Notes: generated by a model from the sequence alone, not told the origin. A stretch of 9,897 nt of DNA from Nitrosopumilales archaeon (GCA_016838795.1 JAEHKQ010000167.1:1-9897); one strand, 5' to 3'. Numbered from the stretch's first letter, positions 1 through 7,053 are shown. Translations and numbers: made by a program.

Positions 1-805
1 CTTTGTAGCCATACTTGCACAGAACTGGCAAAAATCCAGTATGATCAAGATGTGCATGGCCAATCACTACTGCATCAAGATCATCAAGTGTGAAACCTAG
101 CCAATCCAATCTTGGATATGATTCCAATGGGCTACGAGCTCCTGGGTTTATACCACAGTCGATCAAAATCTTGCTTTCTCCTGTTGTTAACAACATACAG
201 GAACGGCCAACTTGACCAAATCCTCCTAGTGTTAATAAAGAAACTTCGGATTTTTGTGCTAGTTTAGGCCTAAAGATCTCATCTCCGATCTGTCTTAGCT
301 GTTTACTCCTTTCTACTGAAGAAACTTTGAGATTATAGTTGATCATTTGAATTGTACTTGATGGATTTGTAGTTGCCTTTCTTATTCTTAATTTCCATCC
401 AGTTTTTTCTGTAACTTCGATATGATTGAATTCTTGTGCATTTCTTTGAAGTAGCCATGGTCTCTTTGCTTCAACAGAAACTTCGCCAGTAGCAGTATCA
501 AAGAATGTATTTTGTAGATTTGCGTCCTTTGGAATCATTTGAGTAAGAATTTGTCTTGCGTCTTCTTCTGACTTTCTAATTGATTCATCGGTCCTAACTA
601 CAATTCTTTTTTTAATTACGTTAACAAGATTAGAAATTATTTCATTATTCTCCATCAGATAACGAGGAGATTTAGTATACAATGCAATTCGTGGTCCTTC
701 GTATTCTATCTTAGTAACACTTGCCTCTTTGGGAATACTTTCCAGTATGATTGTCATTATGTTTTGACTCTGAGGTAATTCCTTCTGTTGCTGTTTTCTT
801 TGCAT
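1..805 (-). CDS. aCPSF1, archaeal CPSF-type beta-CASP ribonuclease (N-terminal part; gene runs off the left edge)
   Basis: The first 268 codons of an archaeal cleavage and polyadenylation specificity factor homologue. This family is a metal-dependent RNase acting in RNA 3'-end formation, transcription termination and decay. Residues about 1-180 correspond to the N-terminal KH-type RNA-binding region. The metallo-beta-lactamase fold begins near the GGFGQVGRS stretch, and the zinc motif HAHLDH is visible at residues 250-255. The beta-CASP domain and remaining metal ligands lie beyond the window. I chose the ATG at 805; an in-frame ATG at 757 is a shorter alternative. The gene starts 7 bp after the psmB stop and has no promoter of its own that I can see, so it is probably co-transcribed with psmB. 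The psmB-aCPSF1 pairing is known from other archaea. The partial state is due to the window edge, not to a lesion. Confidence 0.95.
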   Translation of the reverse strand, partial: MQRKQQQKELPQSQNIMTIILESIPKEASVTKIEYEGPRIALYTKSPRYLMENNEIISNLVNVIKKRIVVRTDESIRKSEEDARQILTQMIPKDANLQNTFFDTATGEVSVEAKRPWLLQRNAQEFNHIEVTEKTGWKLRIRKATTNPSSTIQMINYNLKVSSVERSKQLRQIGDEIFRPKLAQKSEVSLLTLGGFGQVGRSCMLLTTGESKILIDCGINPGARSPLESYPRLDWLGFTLDDLDAVVIGHAHLDHTGFLPVLCKYGYK

Positions 806-812
806 TAAATCA

Positions 813-1445
813 CTATAGCGCAATAATTGCTTTCTTTTGTTCTTTGTTCAAGAGCCGGAATCCATTTTTATCAATTATTGATACGTTGATTCCATCTCCC
901 GTACCAATATTTCTTATAATAGCTGCTTTTACTGCACGGATAGCTATTACTTTTGCTTCCTCTACTGTGAGTTCTTCACGAAATTCTTCTTCTAACAAAC
1001 CATATGCCACCGGAGAGCCACTACCAGTTGTAACATAGGTTTTTTCTTCTACTGAACCAAACATATCAATGTTGAATAATGCTGGTCCATCGTTATCATA
1101 ACCACCAACAAGAATGTCTGCAATGAATGGATAGCCCCTATTCTGGTGAAAGATTAGTGATGTAAGTCTTGTTAATGATTTAATTGGAATTGGTTCTTGT
1201 TTTTGAATTCGGTGAATGTTAGCATGATAACGTAAAATGTCTGTGATGTTTTGTGCATCAGCTACACCGCCAGCCATCGTCATACCAGCATGATCATCAA
1301 TCTTTTGAATTTTCATAGTATTGTTATTAGCAATGAAATAACCAGCACTAGCTCTCATGTCTGCACATAAGACAACTCCATCTTTGGCTTTGAGGCCTAT
1401 AGTGGTCGTTCCACGTAGTATCTTTTCTTCAATATTATTTGACAA
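813..1445 (-). CDS. psmB: Archaeal 20S proteasome beta subunit
   Basis: Catalytic beta subunit of the 20S proteasome core, a threonine protease that assembles as heptameric rings between alpha rings in the cytoplasm. The 210-residue product has a 12-residue propeptide ending in Gly12. Autocleavage between Gly12 and Thr13 would expose Thr13 as nucleophile. Asp29 and Lys45 sit at the spacing of mature Asp17 and Lys33, and the GSGSPVAYG stretch carries the conserved serine loop, so the enzyme looks active. Length is normal for the family. It is the first gene of a probable operon with aCPSF1. A TATA-like box about 23 nt upstream of the ATG predicts a leaderless or nearly leaderless transcript. 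Many archaea carry a second beta subunit elsewhere, which cannot be judged here. Confidence 0.97.
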   Translation of the reverse strand: MSNNIEEKILRGTTTIGLKAKDGVVLCADMRASAGYFIANNNTMKIQKIDDHAGMTMAGGVADAQNITDILRYHANIHRIQKQEPIPIKSLTRLTSLIFHQNRGYPFIADILVGGYDNDGPALFNIDMFGSVEEKTYVTTGSGSPVAYGLLEEEFREELTVEEAKVIAIRAVKAAIIRNIGTGDGINVSIIDKNGFRLLNKEQKKAIIAL

Positions 1446-1463
1446 AAATTACACCTGTAGAGA

Positions 1464-1473
1464 TATTATAAAA
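1464..1473 (-). promoter_or_regulatory. TATA box for psmB-aCPSF1
   Basis: Read on the minus strand the site is TTTTATAATA, centred about 23 nt before the psmB ATG. That places the predicted transcription start at or next to the start codon. Assigned by motif and spacing only. Confidence 0.5.
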
Positions 1474-1485
1474 TGCGTGACACCC

Positions 1486-1495
1486 TTTTAAATAA
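1486..1495 (+). promoter_or_regulatory. TATA box for egsA
   Basis: TTTTAAATAA is centred about 32 nt before the egsA ATG, predicting a very short leader. With the psmB box it forms a compact divergent promoter region inside the 77-bp gap. Confidence 0.5.
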
Positions 1496-1522
1496 CTTTT
1501 TGTTCCTGTGAAATCATAAATA

Positions 1523-2587
1523 ATGACAAAAAATCAAGGTCGTATGCTATCGCACACGATGGAATTGCCGAGGCTAATTGTAATTGGACAGAAAAATATT
1601 GGTGATATTGGAAAGTTTCTCACTGATTTAGCTAAACCAAAAAAAGTTTCTTTGATTTCAGGAGTGAATGTAAGAAAAAAAGTTCAGAGAAAAATCGATA
1701 ACGCATTAAAATCAAAAAAAATTCAATTTGTATGGCATTCAGTATTTGATAATGAAATAAAGTCGTTCAATGAATTAGAATGTATTGTCAAGAAGGACAA
1801 AAGCGATTTAATCGCAGGAATCGGTGGTGGTAGAGCAGTTGATGCTGGCAAGATGATTGCATTCAACTTGTCAAAACCTTTTGCCAGCATTCCGACTGCT
1901 GCATCGCATGATGGAATAGCAAGTCCTTTTGTTTCTATAAAGAGTGACAAGCCTTACTCTATCGTTGCTTCTGCGCCATTAGGTGTCTTTGTTGATATTG
2001 ATATAATCAAAACTGCCCCCAAAAAACTTCTTGCAAGTGGTTGTGGTGATTTGATTGCAAACATTATTGCGGTAAGGGATTGGGAGTTAGGCAGAGACAA
2101 AACTGGAGAATATTATGGAAGATATGCTGCTAGCTTGGCTTTACTTAGTGCAAAGGTTATAATGGAAAATTCCAAAACATTTGCAAAAAAAGGCCTCAAT
2201 CCTAGATTTATTGTTGAGGCTTTGATTAGTGCTGGAGTGGCATCATGTATAGCTGGAAGCAGTAGACCATGTTCAGGTGCGGAACACCTTTTTTCACATG
2301 CACTTGATAAATTAGCCCCTGATGTTGGACTACACGGAGAGAAATGTGGTATAGGATCTATAATGATGGCAAAACTTCAAGGGCAGGATTGGAAAAAAAT
2401 TCAAAGTACATTAAAAAATGTAGGTGCACCAACGACGGCGAAACAAATCGGATTAAAGCCTGATCTAGTTGTTAAAGCACTAACAATTGCTCAGGACTTG
2501 AGACCAGAGCGATACACGATTCTAAAAAAAATTAAAATGACTAGTAAAAAAGCACGTGATTTAGCAGAAAGTACTAAAGTAATTTAG
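1523..2587 (+). CDS. egsA: sn-Glycerol-1-phosphate dehydrogenase [NAD(P)+]
   Basis: Reduces dihydroxyacetone phosphate to sn-glycerol-1-phosphate, the step that sets the archaeal stereochemistry of membrane ether lipids; a cytoplasmic enzyme. The 354-residue product belongs to the iron-containing alcohol dehydrogenase/dehydroquinate synthase-like fold. The nucleotide-binding GIGGGRAVDAGK stretch is at residues 99-110, followed by the family segment ASIPTAASHDGIASPF at 121-136. Likely zinc ligands are Asp176 in GCGDLIAN, His255 or His259 in EHLFSHALD, and His271 in GLHGEKCG. Length is normal. ATGs at codons 8 and 13 are possible alternative starts, because the first 13 residues precede the usual ELPR beginning; the TATA spacing slightly favours the listed start. 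The stop codon abuts the stop of the convergent FKBP gene with no intergenic base. Confidence 0.96.
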   Translation: MTKNQGRMLSHTMELPRLIVIGQKNIGDIGKFLTDLAKPKKVSLISGVNVRKKVQRKIDNALKSKKIQFVWHSVFDNEIKSFNELECIVKKDKSDLIAGIGGGRAVDAGKMIAFNLSKPFASIPTAASHDGIASPFVSIKSDKPYSIVASAPLGVFVDIDIIKTAPKKLLASGCGDLIANIIAVRDWELGRDKTGEYYGRYAASLALLSAKVIMENSKTFAKKGLNPRFIVEALISAGVASCIAGSSRPCSGAEHLFSHALDKLAPDVGLHGEKCGIGSIMMAKLQGQDWKKIQSTLKNVGAPTTAKQIGLKPDLVVKALTIAQDLRPERYTILKKIKMTSKKARDLAESTKVI

Positions 2588-3346
2588 TTAAACAGTTTTT
2601 TGTTCTACTGGTTTTTCTTCTTTTTTAGTTTCAGTTTTTGTTTGTTCTTTTGGTTTTTCTTTCTGTTTATTCAGATGAGTTTCAATATAGTTCACTTTTT
2701 CTAGGTTTTGAATAAATTTGAAGAGGTCCATTTGAATAAAATGTTTCATTACTTGTAGGCCATCTGCGCGAAAAATTTCTTCTGGAATGGTAATATCAAC
2801 AGAATTACCGCTCTTTTTGAACACAAGTTTTGAATCTTCAACAGGGATGTGTTTTTTTAAAATTCCAAAAATTTTATCATCATCTGTTTCTAGAGATTTT
2901 ACAACATTAACGTCATAAAGAAGTGTTTTCCCAGCAAATCTATGATTATAATCAACTCGTACTCTACCAGAACCGATATAACGTATGATTCCTTTTTTGT
3001 TATCTATTTCAATTGTATCGCCAACAGAAACTTTCTCAGCATCTTCACCAAGTTTTCGTAATGGAATCATACGGACTTTTCCTGAGTCTCTTTCACCAAA
3101 TCCTTTGTCTGGTGTTACTTCAACTGTTAATTTATCACCAACACTTGTTTTAGCTAAAGCTTCATCCAGTCCTTTTAGAACCCATGACTCACCGACAGAA
3201 ACTAATTTTGGTTGATATTTTATGTCAGGATCGTGAATGGAGTGTTTTTTTGCTTCATCTTCAATTGTAGTTTCAAAAACTTCTTGAGTGCCCTTTACTT
3301 TTACAGTGTAATCCACTAAAATTAACGAGTTTTTGCTGAAAGTCAT
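2588..3346 (-). CDS. FKBP-type peptidyl-prolyl isomerase, SlyD-like, with C-terminal extension
   Basis: Cytoplasmic prolyl cis-trans isomerase and probable folding chaperone. The FKBP fold is formed by residues about 5-90 and 125-152, interrupted by an insert-in-flap chaperone domain at about 91-125. The hallmark VDYNHRFAGKTLLYDV at 131-146 matches the SlyD/archaeal FKBP pattern that closes the fold. Residues about 155-225 form an additional alpha/beta domain seen in long archaeal FKBPs. The last 25 residues are a Lys/Glu/Thr/Gln-rich, probably disordered tail, without the His-rich metal tail of bacterial SlyD. A TATA-like box 26 nt before the ATG suggests an independent leaderless transcript, although the aminotransferase gene lies only 42 bp upstream on the same strand. 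Confidence 0.92.
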   Translation of the reverse strand: MTFSKNSLILVDYTVKVKGTQEVFETTIEDEAKKHSIHDPDIKYQPKLVSVGESWVLKGLDEALAKTSVGDKLTVEVTPDKGFGERDSGKVRMIPLRKLGEDAEKVSVGDTIEIDNKKGIIRYIGSGRVRVDYNHRFAGKTLLYDVNVVKSLETDDDKIFGILKKHIPVEDSKLVFKKSGNSVDITIPEEIFRADGLQVMKHFIQMDLFKFIQNLEKVNYIETHLNKQKEKPKEQTKTETKKEEKPVEQKTV

Positions 3347-3367
3347 TGTACTCGCTTTCGAATTTCC

Positions 3368-3377
3368 TAATATTAAG
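3368..3377 (-). promoter_or_regulatory. TATA-like box for the FKBP gene
   Basis: CTTAATATTA on the minus strand is centred 26 nt before the FKBP ATG, the spacing of a leaderless archaeal promoter. It lies in the 42-bp gap after the aminotransferase stop. Confidence 0.4.
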
Positions 3378-3388
3378 TTAACATGAAT

Positions 3389-4537
3389 TTAGAGAGCTTC
3401 AAGTTTTTCTTCAGCAATTTTTAATCCTTCTTGCGCATTTGTTTTGTAACCCATCATAGCAAGAGTTGAAGAAATCGCTGAAATAGTTCGCATAACATGA
3501 TATCGATGTACTTCTCCCATACAACCAACTCTGAAAACTTTTCCTTTCAAGTTACCAAAACCACCAGCAACTAAAACTCTGAATTTTTGTGCTAGTGTAT
3601 TTCTAAACGTTTTATCCTCAAGTCCTTCAAGATAATTCAAAGCAATGATTGTGATAGAACGATCTTCTTCTTCTTTTGCAAATGGTGTAAAACCAATAGA
3701 GCTTAATCCTGCATACAAAGCATCTGAACAAATTTTATGTCGCTTAAATCTGGCTTCTAGTCCTTCTTCTAGAATTATTCTTAGTGCTTCCCTGTATGCG
3801 TACAATAATGGTAAAGCAGGAGTAAATGGGGTGTGTTTGGATTCTTCATAGTACTTGAAGTATCTCGCTAAATTGAAATACATTGTAGGTGGCGGATTTT
3901 CTATCATGTATTCTTTTGCTCTTGGACTAATTGAAATTGGAGATATGCCTGGCGGTGCAGCTAATGCCTTTTGTGAACCTGCCATACAAACATCAACATT
4001 CCATTTATCTACGGGTAGTTCTATTCCACCTAGAATAGAAACAGAATCTACAACATAAAATGCATCATTTCGCGATATCAGATCAGGAATTTTGTCAAGA
4101 TAATTTACCATAGTACCAGTAGATGTTTCATTATGAACTACATAGAATGCTTTGACATCTTTGTTGTTATCAAACGCTTCTTTAACTTGATCAAAAGTTG
4201 CATTTTGGCCTGGAGGGGTTTCAAGTTTAACCACATTTGCACCTTGCCATTCAATCATTTGAGAAAGTCTGCTACTAAATTCACCGTTAACTGGAATGAT
4301 TACTTTATCGCCCTTTTTAATTATATTAATAACGGATGCTTCTACTGCTCCTGTTCCAGATGAGGATAATGCAACAACATCGTTCTGTGTTTGAAAAACT
4401 TGTTGGGTTTTTTCAATAACCTCAGTGTATAATTCTACAAAATCATCACTTCTATGATTAATAATATGGGTCATCATTGCTCGCATAACTCGTTCAGGAA
4501 CGTTCGTTGGGCCTGGAAGCATAGCTAGATATTCCAA
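3389..4537 (-). CDS. Class V PLP-dependent aminotransferase (alanine-glyoxylate / serine-pyruvate type)
   Basis: A 382-residue fold-type I pyridoxal-phosphate enzyme of the alanine-glyoxylate/serine-pyruvate aminotransferase family (COG0075 type). The N-terminal LPGPTNVPERV is typical of the family. SSSGTGAVEA at about 58-67 binds the cofactor phosphate, Asp164 in VVDSVS should contact the PLP ring nitrogen, and Lys190 in GSQKALAAPPG is the Schiff-base lysine. All catalytic positions are present and the length is normal. The exact amino donor (alanine, serine or a phosphorylated relative) cannot be read from sequence; glyoxylate or pyruvate as acceptor is the family norm. A TATA box overlaps the end of the upstream NMN adenylyltransferase gene, so it probably has its own promoter in addition to any read-through. 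Confidence 0.9.
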   Translation of the reverse strand: MEYLAMLPGPTNVPERVMRAMMTHIINHRSDDFVELYTEVIEKTQQVFQTQNDVVALSSSGTGAVEASVINIIKKGDKVIIPVNGEFSSRLSQMIEWQGANVVKLETPPGQNATFDQVKEAFDNNKDVKAFYVVHNETSTGTMVNYLDKIPDLISRNDAFYVVDSVSILGGIELPVDKWNVDVCMAGSQKALAAPPGISPISISPRAKEYMIENPPPTMYFNLARYFKYYEESKHTPFTPALPLLYAYREALRIILEEGLEARFKRHKICSDALYAGLSSIGFTPFAKEEEDRSITIIALNYLEGLEDKTFRNTLAQKFRVLVAGGFGNLKGKVFRVGCMGEVHRYHVMRTISAISSTLAMMGYKTNAQEGLKIAEEKLEAL

Positions 4538-4570
4538 ATAATTTCGCCTGGCAAACTTCTTTGTGGGCTT

Positions 4571-4579
4571 TATTTATAA
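4571..4579 (-). promoter_or_regulatory. TATA box for the aminotransferase gene
   Basis: TTATAAATA on the minus strand is centred about 38 nt before the ATG, predicting a leader of roughly 10 nt. It lies immediately before and partly against the stop codon of the upstream NMN adenylyltransferase gene. Confidence 0.5.
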
Positions 4580-5083
4580 TTACAGACTCTTCAAACGATC
4601 GTTGACACTAATTTTTTGAAGAACTTTTTTGGTTCCATCTGGAACTAAATGTTCCCACTTTTGATCGGATTTTATTTTATCGCGAATATTAGTTCCTGAC
4701 AAAGTATCTCTTTCCTTGAATGGAACTGAAATAACGTTGGTATTACGCTTAGAATACAGGTATTGAATCAATTCATCATTAGAAAAAACAATATCAAACT
4801 TTGGAACAATTGTATCTATATTTTCAATCCATTTTTCATGATTTTCAAGATCAGGGATAAAGAAAATTTTAATCCTATCTGAAATAGATTCCTCAATCGA
4901 AGATAGAATCATTTCCTTTCTTTCATCAGCAGAAAATGGATTTTGTTTTTGGTTTAGTTTATTTGAACTACCTATTCCAATCCATAAATTTTCCACTTTA
5001 GATAATGCAAAGTGGAAAGCTTCAAGATGACCCAAATGAAATGGTTGAAATCTACCAATTAAAAGACCATTCATTAGAATCAT
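4580..5083 (-). CDS. nadM: Nicotinamide-nucleotide adenylyltransferase, archaeal type
   Basis: Transfers AMP from ATP to NMN to form NAD+ in the cytoplasm; final step of NAD synthesis or salvage. The 167-residue product has the nucleotidylyltransferase signature GRFQPFHLGH at 10-19, whose HLGH is the HxGH ATP-binding motif. The second signature SGTNIR is at 129-134 (ISGTxIR in most relatives, here preceded by Leu). Length matches archaeal NMNATs. The ATG at 5083 overlaps the stop of the upstream CopD-like gene as ATGA, indicating translational coupling; an ATG three codons later (5074) gives MNGLLIGRFQ and would also fit the family. The biochemical link to the membrane neighbour is not evident. 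Confidence 0.92.
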   Translation of the reverse strand: MILMNGLLIGRFQPFHLGHLEAFHFALSKVENLWIGIGSSNKLNQKQNPFSADERKEMILSSIEESISDRIKIFFIPDLENHEKWIENIDTIVPKFDIVFSNDELIQYLYSKRNTNVISVPFKERDTLSGTNIRDKIKSDQKWEHLVPDGTKKVLQKISVNDRLKSL

Positions 5084-5574
5084 ACACCTGAATCTAATAG
5101 TGCTGCAAAGAACAAAACTGCTACAGAAATAATTACGATTATTTCACCAAGTATAATGATTTTTTTTCGTAGTTTTTGTATTTGTGTTTCAGTCATTTCT
5201 TTTGACATTATTTTTTCTTCGACTTCTTTCCTAATGATTCTAACGTGAATTGCAAATGTAATGATTAAAGCTATTACAAGGAGGATCTTTATGAGTAATA
5301 AATAACCATAATCACTAGAAAGTAAAAGTTCTGGTTTCGTAAAAAATGGATGTGATTTGTAAACACCAGTGACTATTAAAATAATTAATGAGGGAATAGC
5401 TATTTTGTTGAAACGTCGCCCAACTTTGATCATAAATTGAATTCTTTCTTCTAACGACATTGACATTTTTCTTAGAACTGGAGCCAAAACAGCACCAAAA
5501 AATAGAGAACCGCCTACCCAAACTGCTGCAGAGACAAGATGAATCCAAGTAATAATTGCTTGTTCCATGCTCAT
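5080..5574 (-). CDS. CopD-like four-helix integral membrane protein
   Basis: A 164-residue membrane protein with four hydrophobic segments at about 6-30, 55-73, 89-110 and 139-161. The first helix carries the IHLVSAAVWVGGSLFFG pattern of the CopD (copper resistance D) superfamily, with His12, and His75 and His110 could join it in binding copper or haem. GRRFNKIAIPSLIILIVTGVY in the second segment is also typical. Function in thaumarchaea is unknown; copper handling would make sense in copper-rich ammonia oxidisers but is inference. A charged Lys/Glu-rich stretch at 112-138 should face one side of the membrane. It shares an ATGA junction with the NMN adenylyltransferase, so the two form a probable two-gene operon. 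A TATA-like box sits 26 nt before the ATG; a second in-frame ATG is two codons in. Confidence 0.8.
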   Translation of the reverse strand: MSMEQAIITWIHLVSAAVWVGGSLFFGAVLAPVLRKMSMSLEERIQFMIKVGRRFNKIAIPSLIILIVTGVYKSHPFFTKPELLLSSDYGYLLLIKILLVIALIITFAIHVRIIRKEVEEKIMSKEMTETQIQKLRKKIIILGEIIVIISVAVLFFAALLDSGV

Positions 5575-5594
5575 GTCACATGTTTTATTAAATC

Positions 5595-5604
5595 AAATAT
5601 TATG
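5595..5604 (-). promoter_or_regulatory. TATA-like box for the CopD-like/NMNAT operon
   Basis: CATAATATTT on the minus strand is centred 26 nt before the CopD-like ATG, consistent with a leaderless transcript. Assigned by motif and spacing only. Confidence 0.4.
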
Positions 5605-5634
5605 TATTTGGATCCTAACAACGTTTTTTAGTTG

Positions 5635-5642
5635 TATAAATT
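5635..5642 (+). promoter_or_regulatory. TATA box for the LEA14-like gene
   Basis: TATAAATT is centred about 36 nt before the ATG at 5674, predicting transcription start near 5664. That lies downstream of the in-frame TTG at 5656 and argues that the ATG is the true start. Confidence 0.5.
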
Positions 5643-5673
5643 GTGATACTTTGATTTGGGTCTTCAAAGCAAA

Positions 5674-6168
5674 ATGGTTATTTATGTTGCAATTGCAGGG
5701 CTGTTCGCAATGATGGGAGGTTTTGTATGGTATGCTAGTCTCGATAATCCCCAACTTGCAATGGCCGAGGTTGAATTACAGAACATAGAAGTTATTTTTG
5801 TTGACACTGTAGAAAATAGTGCTAAACTACAAATCACTTTCCTTGTAAAAAATCCAAGCGAAAAAACCTTCACTGTTCCCATAATTAGTTATGATCTTTA
5901 TGCTGATGGAGTAAAATTAGGAGCTACCTCTTATTCTACAGTAGATATTGCTATGCCAGGAAGAGCTGCATTTTATCCTGGTGCTGAAATTCCTTTGAAA
6001 AACTTTTTTCAGCTTTTTCGTTCTAAAGTAGATTTCAATATTTATCAAACAATAGTTAATGGAGAAAATGTTGAGTTTAGCGCTGAGGGAATTATTACAG
6101 TAGAAAATGCTTGGAGTTTGGTGGAAAAAGAATTCCAGTCATCTCTATTAATTCAAAATTCAAATTAA
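5674..6168 (+). CDS. Membrane-anchored LEA14-like (WHy-type) domain protein
   Basis: A 164-residue protein with an N-terminal hydrophobic segment (residues 2-21) acting as membrane anchor or uncleaved signal, followed by an extracytoplasmic beta-rich domain. The segment LQITFLVKNPSEKTFTVPI at 52-70 and the following YDLYADGVKLG resemble the LEA14/WHy domain, in which the Asn-Pro dipeptide is conserved. Such domains in archaea have no settled function; roles in stress protection or cell-envelope stability are guesses. An in-frame TTG at 5656 would add six residues, but the TATA spacing favours the ATG. No Cys residue is present. The gene stands alone, divergent from the CopD-like gene and followed by the convergent tRNA-Val. 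Confidence 0.75.
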   Translation: MVIYVAIAGLFAMMGGFVWYASLDNPQLAMAEVELQNIEVIFVDTVENSAKLQITFLVKNPSEKTFTVPIISYDLYADGVKLGATSYSTVDIAMPGRAAFYPGAEIPLKNFFQLFRSKVDFNIYQTIVNGENVEFSAEGIITVENAWSLVEKEFQSSLLIQNSN

Positions 6169-6181
6169 TTTATCAATGGAA

Positions 6182-6258
6182 TGGTGGGCCGAGAGAGATT
6201 CGAACTCTCGATCACCGCCGTGTCGAGGCGGTATCTTAACCAACTGGACTACCGGCCC
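6182..6258 (-). tRNA. tRNA-Val (anticodon GAC), 3' CCA encoded
   Basis: Cloverleaf on the minus strand: acceptor GGGCCGG/TCGGCCC, a three-pair D stem (GTC/GAT), anticodon stem CCGCC/GGCGG, and T arm GAGAG-TTCGAAT-CTCTC. Discriminator A is followed by an encoded CCA (6182-6184). The seven-base anticodon loop is TCGACAC, giving anticodon GAC at 6224-6222. The overall pattern (GGG start, D-arm GTCCAGTTGGTTA) matches archaeal tRNA-Val. Unusually, position 33 (6225) is C rather than the near-universal U. Shifting the loop to give U33 would break the anticodon stem, so GAC is the best reading. No intron is seen. It is probably transcribed from a TATA-like box around 6283-6292. Confidence 0.93.
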
Positions 6259-6282
6259 ATTGAGGTACAAAACTTTGTGCAG

Positions 6283-6292
6283 ATATTATTAA
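6283..6292. promoter_or_regulatory. AT-rich box, possible bidirectional promoter for tRNA-Val and bluB
   Basis: ATATTATTAA on the plus strand reads TTAATAATAT on the minus strand. It lies about 29 nt upstream of the tRNA-Val 5' end on one side, and would place a plus-strand start near 6313 for bluB on the other. Motif and spacing only. Confidence 0.35.
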
Positions 6293-6310
6293 CGTTTAAC
6301 AAAAGAAAAG

Positions 6311-6346
6311 ATGATTAAAAGTGGCGATATGGGTGATAAAATATGA
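6311..6346 (+). other. Possible 11-codon leader ORF overlapping the bluB start
   Basis: An ATG at 6311 opens an ORF of 11 codons (MIKSGDMGDKI) whose TGA overlaps the bluB ATG as ATGA. If transcription starts near 6312, this ORF would be nearly leaderless and could couple translation into bluB. It may be chance: the GGTGAT inside it is also a good ribosome-binding site for bluB. Confidence 0.25.
6332..6337 (+). promoter_or_regulatory. Shine-Dalgarno site for bluB
   Basis: GGTGAT is complementary to the archaeal 16S rRNA 3' end and is five bases before the ATG at 6343. It supports that start and a leadered transcript, in contrast to the leaderless arrangement of several neighbours. Confidence 0.6.
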
Positions 6347-7053
6347 ATGAAGAATTTTCCGAGGAGGAAAAAGGTGGATTTTACAAGGCAATATTTTCCA
6401 GACGTGATGTAAGGTCACATTTTACATCAAGACCAATTGATGAAGAAATCATTATGAAGATTTTAAAAGCAGCTCACCATGCTCCTTCGGTTGGATTTTC
6501 TCAACCCTGGAATTTTATTTTAATTAAAGATAATGAAACTAAAAAGAAAATTAAAGAATCTTTTGAAAAAGAAAGAGAATACTCAGCTAAATTAGTTGAA
6601 GAGTCCCGAAGATCAAAATATCTTTCTTTCAAACTTGAGGGAATTATTGATGCGCCAGTAAACATTTGTGTAACATATGATCCATCGAAATTTGGGCCTT
6701 TTGTTATAGGTAGAACAACCATTCCTGAGACAGGAATTTACAGTGTTTGTTGTGCTGTTCAAAATCTATGGCTTGCTTCAAGAACTGAGGGAATTGGAGT
6801 TGGTTGGGTAAGTATTCTTTCAAATGATGTTCTAAAACGAGTTCTTGATCTTCCTGAACATGTCACTCCTATTGCTTACTTGTGCTTAGGTTATGTAGAA
6901 CAATTTGCTAAAAAACCTGATCTTGAAACTGCAGGATGGCTTCCTAGGCTGGATCTAAAAGATGTGGTGTATTATGAGAAATGGAATCAAAAACAAAATT
7001 CTGATTGGAATAAAATTGAAGAGTTGATTAGAACAAATATTGATTACGCTTAA
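6343..7053 (+). CDS. bluB: 5,6-Dimethylbenzimidazole synthase, BluB family
   Basis: Oxygen-dependent enzyme that breaks down reduced FMN to 5,6-dimethylbenzimidazole, the lower ligand of cobalamin. The 236-residue nitroreductase-fold product carries BluB-specific segments rather than generic nitroreductase ones: SRRDVRSHF at 19-27, AAHHAPSVGFSQPW at 43-56, FKLEGIIDAPVN at 96-107, VQNLWLASRTEGIGVGWVS at 139-157 and AYLCLGYVEQF near 181-191. Asp22 and Ser157 are 135 residues apart, the spacing of the catalytic Asp32 and Ser167 of the Sinorhizobium enzyme, so it should be active. The last about 20 residues are a charged extension. No other cobalamin gene is in the window. An FMN reductase-like gene lies just downstream beyond tRNA-Arg and could supply reduced flavin. 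A strong Shine-Dalgarno site supports the start. Confidence 0.93.
   Translation: MNEEFSEEEKGGFYKAIFSRRDVRSHFTSRPIDEEIIMKILKAAHHAPSVGFSQPWNFILIKDNETKKKIKESFEKEREYSAKLVEESRRSKYLSFKLEGIIDAPVNICVTYDPSKFGPFVIGRTTIPETGIYSVCCAVQNLWLASRTEGIGVGWVSILSNDVLKRVLDLPEHVTPIAYLCLGYVEQFAKKPDLETAGWLPRLDLKDVVYYEKWNQKQNSDWNKIEELIRTNIDYA

Noticed and set aside
751..1038. Plus-strand ORF across the psmB/aCPSF1 junction
   Set aside because: Antisense to two well-identified genes, with low-complexity Phe/Ser/Ile composition expected of a shadow frame.
6182..6258. Reading the minus-strand tRNA as tRNA-Ser(CGA) with U33 at 6226
   Set aside because: That register breaks the anticodon stem, there is no long variable arm as in tRNA-Ser, and the identity elements fit Val.
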